From: Ophiosphaerella korrae
Taxonomy: Eukaryota > Ascomycota > Dothideomycetes > Pleosporales > Phaeosphaeriaceae
Length of the DNA: 24,257 nucleotides
Assembly: GCA_028456385.1 (NCBI GenBank)
Contig: JALNQF010000541.1
Coordinates: forward strand, 1 to 24,257
Direction of reading: 5' to 3'
Shown here: positions 1 to 8,085 of the stretch, in pieces
Layout of the letters: each line of letters opens with the position of its first letter
How positions within the stretch are numbered: the first letter of the stretch is position 1
Translations under genes and position numbers: made by a program
Notes under the pieces: model-generated
What the model was told of the DNA's origin: nothing
The model's database searches: none
The model's input: only the letters and a program-made list of their open reading frames with translations

Positions 1-45
1 AATATATATTACCTTCTTTTCTTCTATATTAAAGTATAGTACTTA

Positions 46-513
46 TATATCTATCTAGAGTTATACTAAAGTAATAAGAGTCTTAGTTTCTCTTGTATTC
101 TATTAAACTTCTTTAGGATAGGTATTTTTTAGTAGTTTCTTTATAGCACTTATCGCTAGGCGTTGTATAATTAACTCTATTTAGTTCTAGCCTTTAATAA
201 TAGCCTTAATCTATACTTTATTTTATTTTACGTAGTCTTGTAGTTCTTTGTTCTACGTTTCTAAAGCGTCGATTACTATCTTTATATCTTCTTTATCTAA
301 GATTAAGTTATTAATTTAGTCCTTAATTATTTCCTATATAGTGCTATTAGACTTATAACTACTCCTAGGAGCTTTACTTATTTTAGTTAAACTTTCTACT
401 ATTATATTAGCTAGACTATATACTACTTACGCTTTGCTTTTCCTAATAACTAAATTAGTAAGGTATAATAGGCTTCCTATTATTAACTACAGGTACCTAT
501 CTAGAGGAGTTAG
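46..513 (-). pseudogene. RIP-degraded ORF of an unassigned retroelement-like sequence
   Basis: The stretch is very AT-rich, but on the minus strand one frame reads through about 155 codons interrupted only by TAG and TAA codons, never TGA. That is the pattern expected when CAG, CAA and TGG codons are mutated by RIP. The readable residues are hydrophilic and helix-prone (for example a DKEDIKIVIDALET segment followed by several K/Q-rich stretches), as in a gag or LINE ORF1 coiled coil. I cannot name the family. The frame runs off into unreadable AT-rich DNA at both ends. Nothing here can be functional as written. Confidence 0.35.
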
Positions 514-674
514 TAGATTAAGAAGTAATAACAAAAGCTTGTATTAGGATTTGTAATAACTATAAATAATAGAGGATGTTTTTATAACTATCTTGTATTA
601 GCGTTCTATAGTTAAAGGATTAAATTACTAATACTATTCTAATAATACATATATAGTTAACTATATACCTATAT

Positions 675-799
675 TAATCTATTTGTACGATAGTATAGAT
701 TACTACTAATCTATATCTACGTAACTATAGATTACCTTAATCTATTTATACGTTATTATAGATTACTTTTAATCTATACGCACGTAATTATAGATTACT
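675..799. repeat. Four tandem 31-32 bp palindromic units
   Basis: Four copies start at 675, 707, 738 and 770. Each begins TAATCTAT and ends ATAGATTA(C), so every unit is itself an inverted repeat with a TACG-containing loop. The loops differ between copies while the 8-bp arms are almost constant. It lies in RIP-like AT-rich DNA with no gene. Confidence 0.8.
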
Positions 800-929
800 A
801 CTACGTATCCTAATTGTGTATAGTCTCCTAATTAAGGTTATTACCTACTTATCCTATACTTGTTAGGCATCTAAGTTAGGATTAATTAGTTCTATCTCGA
901 TTTCTCTTATTACGCCTATAATATCGGCC

Positions 930-1283
930 TACCCTAAAACCTACTAAAAATTGTAAAAACTATACCTTAATATCTTAACAATAACCTAATAATAAATTCT
1001 AAAATTTTACAAAAAGCTTCTTATACTAACTTAGAAGTACCTATAGAGGTACTATAGTAATATCCTAGCTATTATAAAGATACTAAGTTTTAGCCCCTAA
1101 TTTTAAAGCTAAACTAGAATACTTCTAGAACTATATAATAAATTTACCTTCTAAGTTAAATATAAGCCTAAAGATAGCTATTTAATAATAGAGTTAAAAT
1201 TATAGAATTTATTATAAGGTTGTTGTTAAGATATTAAAGTATAGTTTTTACGATTTTTAGTAGGTTTTTAGAGTAGGCTAAGG
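930..1283. mobile_element. Foldback / MITE-like element with about 80-bp inverted termini
   Basis: The segment at about 930-1013 (from GCCTACCCTAAAACCTAC to the AAATTCTAAAATTTT stretch) is repeated in inverted orientation at about 1200-1283. Mismatches are mostly transitions plus a few 1-bp indels. About 185 bp of non-coding AT-rich DNA separates the arms. Long terminal inverted repeats around a short core without an ORF fit a MITE or foldback element that has been hit by RIP. I could not identify a clean target-site duplication. It ends about 26 bp from the left terminus of the Fot1-like element. Confidence 0.7.
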
Positions 1284-1309
1284 AGTAGTAAGATACGTTA
1301 TACCTAGTA

Positions 1310-3194
1310 GCTTACTAAGCGCTAACTAAAAGTAACGTGTTTTATTAGTAAGCTGCGTACATTACTATCTACGCACCTTACTAGAACGCGCATAGCTTAG
1401 CGTATAATAGCTTAATAACTATATATTTAATTTGTCTAAACTTTAATAGAGGATAGGCTAAGTTTATCTATATTAAGTCCTAGTGTAGCCTTATACGTAG
1501 CACTTACTATACGTTAGTAGTACCCTTATACGTACTTATAGGGTCTCTACTTAGTCTCCTTATTAGACACCTATTTAAGCCTCTATAACTAGTATTTAAC
1601 CTTCTTAAGCTTATAATACCCCTCTATGTACTATATACTACTATTGTATTTAACGCTTCTATCGCTAGTAGTAGTTAGCAGCGCATAGCTTTAAGTTCTC
1701 CTTAGCTAAGATTATTACTAAGTTTATTGCGAGCTAACAGCTTTTAATAAGCTAAGCGATTGCTTAACTTATAGGACTCTAAGATTATTATTAAAGGAGT
1801 CTCTATATAAGATAAGCTTACTACTTAAGCTAGCTAGTTATACGTAGAGTCTCTACTATCTATATCCCTAATATACTATATACTATCTCTAGTAGAGATA
1901 GCGTTCTAACAATAGTAAGGTTAGATAGGACACGTTCTAGACAAGCTAGGATAAGCCCTATCGCCTTAAAGCTAGCCTTAATATTACGCTCTAATAGGAC
2001 TATTAGCTTAATCTTCTAGTATATCTATAGAAAGTTAAGCTTGTCTACGTAGAAGACGCTATATTAGGTAAGATTAGACACCTTATATCTATATAGTACT
2101 TTAAGAGGAAAGTAGTAGCTAACGTTAAGAGGCTAGAGGAGGTAAGAGGTATAAGGAGGCATATAGAGAGTAATAATCTTATTATCCTTATAGAATTAAT
2201 TAAACTCTAGCGTAGCGTAGCTACTATGCCTATTAAGGATAAGTAGTCTATATACTCCTATTGTACGCAACTCTATATATCTATTAAAGTGCTTTACTTA
2301 CTTAAGCCTAAGATTATTATCTATCTACCTATTATAGCTAAGGGCGATTGCCTAGTCTAGTAGGAGGTCCTTATACTAGCTAGCTTAGTAGAGCTTACTA
2401 GCTAAGATTACGTATAGTAGAAGACACTAGCTAGACGCGTTGATACACTCGATCGCTGTTACCTACTCTCTATTACTTAGCTGTACAATAGTCGCTTGAC
2501 TAACTGTGTTAGCGCTAGTAACTACTTTTAACGTTGTAGCTACTCCTATTATAAATCTAGTCTTATTAAAGTTGTATACGTCTTTGTAGAGGACTCCCTA
2601 GGTCTAGCGCGTGTCCTCTATAAGCTTAAACTACGCACTAATCTTGATAGGATCCTTATATCTTGCGCGCTGTAAGTAAAATTTCCTATTCTACTTTGTC
2701 TAGAGGAGTGGCTGGCTGTTGACAAAGCGCGTCACCTAGCACTTGCCTATAGGTGGGGGAGGAGGAATTTGGCCGCGGGCAGCAAGTATTACGTCTGCTA
2801 TTTGTCGTACGTCAATAATCTAAGGAGGAAACCCACGACGATTAAGGTCAAGGATCTATTCAACGAGAGACTGCTCTTTAACAGGGCGTAGCTTGCGATT
2901 GATAGGCGTTGTTGCGTGTTTAGGGAGGACACCTTGGAGGCGCGTACGTAGCGTTGATTCTGGTACATTATAGGCTGCTGCAAGACGTCTTTTTAACTGC
3001 AAAGGGTTTCTTTGAAAAGAAGCAGCAGCAAGACTTAATCGGCCTTCCTTTGATGGCCTTGGAGGCTGTTGGCGTGGTGTCATAGGAGATAGGATGAGAC
3101 GCGTTGCGCGCGTTCTAGTGGGGTGCGCAGGATGGTGATGTGCGCAGCTTACTGATAAAACACGTTAGAAGGGTAGCTGAATGTTAGTAAGTTG
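1310..3194 (-). mobile_element. Fot1/pogo-family DNA transposon, RIP-mutated
   Basis: Terminal inverted repeats of about 85 bp lie at about 1310-1396 and 3108-3194. The shared core contains GCGCGTTCTAGT, GTACGCAGCTTACT/GTGCGCAGCTTACT and AAAACACGTTA. The left copy carries T where the right copy carries C, which is RIP-like. About 1.9 kb total length matches the Fot1 class. The single gene inside reads leftward. The left 1.4 kb is heavily AT-enriched, while the right roughly 500 bp is close to normal composition. The exact ends are uncertain by a few bases because the outermost TIR sequence has diverged. A 29-bp palindrome overlaps the right end (3181-3209). Confidence 0.85.
1464..3083 (-). 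pseudogene. Fot1-like transposase (HTH, DDE_1, zinc knuckle), stop-riddled
   Basis: The frame spans exactly 540 codons, close to the length of Fot1 transposase, and checkpoints at the start (3083), middle (2525) and end (1466) are in register, so there is no net indel. In order I read: an N-terminal psq-type helix-turn-helix (AAAYNVPESTLRTRLQG, intact at 3083-2859); a CENPB-type second HTH region; a DDE catalytic core (VVTSANTVSQATIVQ, NRE*VTAIECINAS, VYRLLILNRHSSYAT, MPPYTSYLL*PLNV); and a C-terminal K/R-rich tail with a degraded CysX2Cys knuckle (CYV) near 1480. Stops occur where this family has W or Q (TGG/CAG to TAG), and the D of the second catalytic block reads N, as expected for G-to-A RIP. 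It is inactive. The family assignment rests on motif recognition. Confidence 0.88.
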
Positions 3195-3763
3195 CAAACT
3201 TGCTAACATTGGCGCAAAGTGAGAGATATAAGGGTTAACTCCCTTACACAATAGTTGCGGAACACCTAGTGGTTTTCGAAGCTACCTGCTCACGCTATAC
3301 TATTACCGTCTAATCGCTGTGGCTGCGCGGCTTAGCATGAATTAGGAATGGTACGAAATGCATTTACCAGCTCCTGCCACCTTCCTCTTCATGACTGCTC
3401 AGAAACCGAATAACGTGGAATACACTCCCTCTTGATGCCCTGGTGGTAGCGATGCATTCTATCTCGTCCCAGACCGTTCCCAATTCATAGCGGGTAGGGT
3501 GCGAATGTCCGGCTGATTGACCAGTGAGTCACTCGAAGCCCATGTTCGGTCGACAAGCCTGACCTAAGATCCTTGTGATGTTCACGGGTGCCTTCGGCGG
3601 AGAGGGCAACGCGGGGGCCAAGTGGTTTATTTCACTTTCAGTCCAATCACAAAAGCAATGGTTTCTCTGGGGCTACCCCAAGAAAAACGTACCTTATCTG
3701 CCCCTCCAACTCCACATATCAAGCCTCTACCATCTCTCTGGAATTTAACCACACCGTGTATGG
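3195..3763. other. Intergenic DNA without a supported gene
   Basis: Normal-composition DNA follows the transposon. Short open frames exist (for example 3588-3827) but have no recognisable domains and end in the promoter of the next gene. I see no RNA gene or repeat. Confidence 0.6.
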
Positions 3764-3770
3764 TATAAAA
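3764..3770 (+). promoter_or_regulatory. TATA-like box of the 3832 gene
   Basis: TATAAAA lies 62 bp upstream of the ATG at 3832, with a pyrimidine-containing leader between them. This is a plausible core promoter; no transcript evidence is available. Confidence 0.45.
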
Positions 3771-3831
3771 ATAACACAACCCTCGAGTATTTCAAGCACC
3801 AGATCAAACCTTGACCTGCGCCCTTGACGAC

Positions 3832-4674
3832 ATGGCAACCCTTGTTACTACTCCTTCACGCATTCCGGGTCTCGACAGCGCCTTGGAGATCAAAGACTTA
3901 CAGAAAAGTCGCGATGCGTGAGTGTGAAGTCTCGATTTGAAGTCTAGCATATTACTAACAATTGCTAGCTACAATGGGCTACTCGACGATGCGGAACAGC
4001 CACCCGTCTCGGAGGAACATATACAAAAGCTCGCAGCGCTCTTCGTCCGCCATAACGCTCATAAGACTCTTGGTGTCCATTTGATTCATGGCCGCTTCAA
4101 GACGCTAGAGAATACTGTCATGCTAGGGAGCAACTTCGAAAATCCTTGTGGCCGTTGGACGAAAGTGACGGAAATCGACACCATCGACCTCAGCATTGTC
4201 CATGGACATATTTTCGTTTTCACGAGTGATGGTTTCATCGCATACGAGTACTAGGACGGACCTATACCTGACCTGTCAAGTGTTGGAAAAAGGTTCTTCG
4301 CTAGCTTCGTCGACTATCTTATTACAAACGACCTTACGAACTTCCTCGGCCTCCAGGTTCTTATTGATGGCATGGACCAAACTATGTGGGAGCTCATCCT
4401 CGACCAAGGGACTGTCATGTTGGATGCAGCAGTCGTACGCGGCTGCTCACCGACCCGAATTACCGGTTGGAGATTTGAAGCTAGGGATAGGCAGCCGCGC
4501 GTATGTCAGGCAAACGAGACGCACTCCGAGATGGCTTCGGGCAACCACAAGGTTTTTAATGCTGGGAAACCTCAACCCAAACTAAGCGACGTCGATGACC
4601 TCAAGAAGGCTCTCGTCGATGTGGGCGCTCTCTGCTCACTCAGCCGTTCCAGTCACAAAGGCACAGCAGGATAA
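3832..4674 (+). pseudogene. Conserved fungal hypothetical protein, two exons, in-frame TAG
   Basis: Exon 1 is 3832-3917. The 51-bp intron (3918-3968) has GTGAGT at its start, ACTAAC as branch site and TAG at its end. Exon 2 is 3969-4674. Together they give 264 codons in perfect frame, interrupted once by TAG at 4252-4254 inside the segment ending AYEY. The downstream half (PDLSSVGKRFF..., MDQTMWELILDQGTVMLDAA, ANETHSEMASGNHKVFNAGK) stays in the same frame and looks as conserved as the first half, so it is one gene with a nonsense codon rather than two. A single C-to-T change (CAG or CGG-type codon) would explain it. I recognise the general type as an uncharacterised ascomycete protein with no domain I can name. 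A truncated 134-residue product is possible. Confidence 0.7.
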
Positions 4675-4810
4675 GGTGTCTGTATCTTGTGTTTGTTCCT
4701 AGCCACCGAGATAGCAGATAATGATGAAGCTTAGTTTATTCTGACAATTGATGATCTCATCTCTCCAACAATACCTTCCATTTGTGCTCTAGTCTGTGCT
4801 ATTGCTTCGG

Positions 4811-6066
4811 TCAATTAAGGTCATCGAACCTTGTAGCCTGATTGACAAGGAAACCGTCTAGAGAAAGCATGTTGTAACGTCCCGTCTCATCGTCACGGAT
4901 GGGAGTGGCCGGCGGCATATTTGCAAGCCATTTCGTGAAGCCACGAGACCGCAATAAGCCCATAATCCTTGCTGTCTTGATGGCCTTGATGGTCTCCGCA
5001 GATAAGTCTCCCACTTCGTCTTGAAATGTGCTCCAAAAGGTGTCCTGCAGAGTCTCGTAGCCTTCGTACCGCCTCCATCCATTTTTGAGGTGAAGTGCAC
5101 CCGTGAGAGCTTGCAGGGAATGAAGGTTCTGGCCAAAAGGGCATATTTCAGCTTCTGCCCAGTCAATAATACCAGTCAGGTGGCAAGATGTCCCGTCGAC
5201 CATAATATTACAGGTGCCAAAATCGCGATGGAGAAGAACCATTGGCAGAGAGAGAATTGCCTCCATTGAACTAAGGCAATTTTGTATGATCTGGTGAAAG
5301 CGAGGTGGTAGACAGTGAAGTAACAGCTGCAGATCCTTGGTATATGTTCGGCGTAGATTCTCGCGGTAATCTGAATCAACCTCTTGAGGGGCTTTCCAGG
5401 AGAGGGCAAAAAAACTGTGATTAATTAGCAATTTCCTTTAAGAAATGTAAAGGCATCTTTGTGGTGCGATTCGGGGCGTACGGAAAGACGGAGGGAGATC
5501 CATACCGTGCCACGTCCGACATGAGCGTTTTTTCGCCAAGCAAAGTTCTCGTCCGAATTCTCGGGGAAGCCATTTGCAAGAACAAAGTCCAGATAGCTGA
5601 TACCTGGTATCCGATTCATAACGTAGATGAAAAGAGGTTCTCTCCCATCTTCTCCCAATTGTCCGTGAAATGAAGCGTTCGGGGCTAGGAAGCCATATAT
5701 TTCTCGCGCCAGAGTCACAATCTCTGGTTTAAGCATCAAAGACTTGAGACGGAACTGGACAACGAATTCGAATTTAGGTCCAGCGTAAACCGAGTAGCTG
5801 CAGTTGCCTTGCACGGTCACAGGGACAACTTCCCCCCCAACAAGGTCTTTGACCTTGGCGTCGCATGCATCACGAGTTGCGGACGTCTGCGAGAAGAATT
5901 CTGCAATTGCAATATTCAAGGAGTATTCTGGATAGGCAGACATAGTAGCAGAGGAGCCTCAAATCGCACACTGTTGTTTTCCTGAATTGATGGAATGGAA
6001 TAGTTGGAACCCTGGCGTACCTAGAACGCGGTGAAGAATGATCTCCGGAGTGCTCGCCTCTTCAAC
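4811..6066 (-). pseudogene. APH-family (aminoglycoside phosphotransferase-like) kinase, disrupted
   Basis: This is a fungal kinase-fold phosphotransferase of the APH type (Pfam APH); the substrate is unknown. The catalytic loop reads HRDFGTCNIMVD (H-x-D-x4-N) and the metal-binding Asp sits in GIIDWAEAEICPFG. The main part has two exons, 5943-5506 and 5414-4811, around a 91-bp intron (GTATGG..CTAAT..CACAG). The intron joins in frame only if one base is removed from the A6 run at 5527-5532 (read as T6 on the plus strand); the exon sum is 1042 nt, one more than a multiple of three. Upstream of the ATG at 5943 the same frame runs open back to a good acceptor at 6067-6068, broken only by TGA at 5961-5959, so the true N-terminus probably lies further up. 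Two lesions suggest a pseudogene, although the homopolymer one could be a sequencing error. Confidence 0.75.
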
Positions 6067-6312
6067 CTATTAGCGGTCAGTGGAGTCTCGGATCGGATAA
6101 TCTTTCTGCTCGAGATTAACAGTCGAGGATATATCATGTGACTTTGCTTAACATCATATGATATGATCCGCAGCATCCAAAAAAATTACTCTTGTACCCG
6201 AAAGACTCTCCCCGTTCCACCTTCGTCCGCATTTTGAGACCGGGCTTGGGAAAAACACGACAAACAGCGAGAACTCAGTTTTTGGAAAACCCATCACAAA
6301 AGCATCAAAGCA

Positions 6313-6413
6313 CATCTGTCAGTGGCCGCAACGGTCTCTATAGGCCATCACGCGTCCCTCTGCGTGGTTTGGTACCTGTAGAGCCACCGTTGCGGCCGCT
6401 GCAGGGACAGATG
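6313..6413. repeat. Imperfect inverted repeat (hairpin-forming)
   Basis: The arm at 6313-6344 (CATCTGTCAGTGGCCGCAAC...TAGG) pairs with 6375-6413 (CCTGTAGAG...GTTGCGGCCGCTG...ACAGATG). The loop is about 30 bp, and a few bulges occur. No gene overlaps it. It could be a small MITE remnant or a structured untranslated or non-coding RNA element. Confidence 0.6.
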
Positions 6414-7535
6414 AAAAATTTGCGAGCAAGCTACACAACATGACAACGTTCATCAAACGCAGCAACAGCCATCTAGCTACGACGGAGCCCGAACTCCTCT
6501 TTCACGGTCACAATATAAGATACAGTCACTGATGGGTTTTCTGGTCAACCCATCGCCAACCGACAATGTCTGCGACGTCCCACTTCGACGAACCCTCGAC
6601 CGAACAGCATCACCTCTCACACGAATCACTTCACAGACACTCGGCATGCTACTATCGATGCCACACAATACTGCAGTACACAGACAGCGTCGTCCACTGT
6701 CGCCCTCCCCCCAAACCCGTGGAGAAGGACTGGTCACCCTCCGCCACACACGACAAGGCCTGAGGAGATTCGCGCGAGAGCTCTCATGCTCAGTAGACTC
6801 GATAGCAAGCCGAAGCGGAGCATTGCTCTCGTGGAGCTGCGCCATGACGAAATGCTGCTGCCGCTGCGTTCGGCGGCAGGTCACACCACAAAACACGGCC
6901 ACATAGGAACCTAGTGGGCGGCATCACAACACGAAAGAACATCGGAACTCAGAGAATATATCCTAAGCTCCGAGGGCATAGGGGCAAGCCAGCACAAACG
7001 ACAGCTGAACATTAGGGGGAGACTGAAGGTATTGCAGCCGCAACACACGAGACAGAGCGCCTCTACGAACCTAATACACTGGTGCAGAAATACAAGGCTT
7101 TGACAACGGCATACACACACAGGAACAACAAATCAAAGAACATAAAATACAGGCAAATACGTCACTTCTTGACACGCAATGTACATAGTCGTAGATAGAA
7201 GCCAGACCACGCAGAGGCAAGGGGGCAGCTGGCTCCACCGCTGGTGTAGTATTTCTTCGAAAGGAGAGACGGATTTTCTCGGGAAAATGCAGCAGCCCCT
7301 CGGCTGTTCCCCGGATATGTGCGCCATCGTCGCCATTCCCTTCACCAAGGTCGTTTCGGGGTAGGCCTGGGGTCCCAGCACCATCGCATTCACCGTCGCT
7401 GTCGGGAAGACCACAACTAGGACCGTTGCTGGCTCTGGACAGGGAAACTTGGCCGCTTAGGGTTGGCCGAGGCGTTGACTTGGGTGTGGATACAGGTTTC
7501 GAGGGTGGGGGTGGGGCTCTCCGACCGTCGCTTAG
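6414..7535. other. Gene-poor stretch with antiparallel open frames, no confident gene
   Basis: Overlapping open frames occur on both strands (for example 6477-6902 minus and 6532-6906 plus), and a minus-strand proline/charge-rich frame runs leftward from about 7570. None carries a motif I recognise, none has convincing paired splice sites, and composition is normal rather than RIP-like. It may be untranslated DNA or an old, unrecognised element. Confidence 0.5.
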
Positions 7536-7943
7536 CCGGCCTTTGTCGCTTCGTCGAACGATGGCCTTCTAGCTCCGATTCCGACGGAAGGTGCGGCCCT
7601 TCTGCTGGAGGAGATTATCGTGTCAGCGGATAAAGACCGTGTTCGTTTGCGTGCTACCGACGGTCTGCTCGTCACGTCCATGTCGCCAAAGAGTGGTTCG
7701 TCTGCCGCGGTCGCTCTTTTGAAGATGCTAAATACAGGCTCCTTAACTAGTGCTACAGAAGCAGTTTTTGGCGCTCGGTATGATCCGCAGTGTGCATTGG
7801 CGGACAGGCGGATTCAGAAGATGCGACGAGATCGTCAAAGTACCAGACCATTCCAATCACCATCTCAAGGATTGCTAGCTACAGGCGGCTATGGCATTCC
7901 GATCACTGCCTCTAGCTGCTATACAACCCGCAACCTTCTGTGA
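7536..7943 (+). CDS. Unrecognised open frame, possible gene fragment
   Basis: The frame is open from just after a TAG at 7533-7535 to TGA at 7941-7943 without a good ATG at its 5' end; the first internal ATG is at 7680. The middle (RVRLRATDGLLVTSMSPKSG, AVFGARYDPQCALADRRIQK) has protein-like composition, but I recognise no domain. A minus-strand frame over part of the same DNA (about 7599-7430) is also protein-like, so strand assignment is uncertain. It could be the tail of a gene whose 5' exons are lost, or chance. It converges with the HET gene. Confidence 0.25.
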   Translation, partial: PAFVASSNDGLLAPIPTEGAALLLEEIIVSADKDRVRLRATDGLLVTSMSPKSGSSAAVALLKMLNTGSLTSATEAVFGARYDPQCALADRRIQKMRRDRQSTRPFQSPSQGLLATGGYGIPITASSCYTTRNLL

Positions 7944-8085
7944 CATATTATGGATTATATCCCCTATCTCTGTGTCCGTAATTGAGTTCCAGGTTTCAAT
8001 TACAGCTACCCAACTAGTCTCCCCAAGATGTTTGCTACTACATACAGCCTGCAAAGAACATTTCATGCTTTCTATCCAAGCACAT

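Noticed and set aside
675..799. CRISPR-like array
   Set aside because: Repeats are palindromes of 31-32 bp without unique spacers, in eukaryotic AT-rich DNA.
3588..3827. 79-codon open frame before the 3832 gene
   Set aside because: It overlaps the presumed promoter and TATA box of the next gene and has no domain-like content.
6477..6906. Overlapping 141-aa and 124-aa open frames on opposite strands
   Set aside because: They have no recognisable domains, no splice support and mirror each other's codon gaps; probably chance frames in non-coding DNA.
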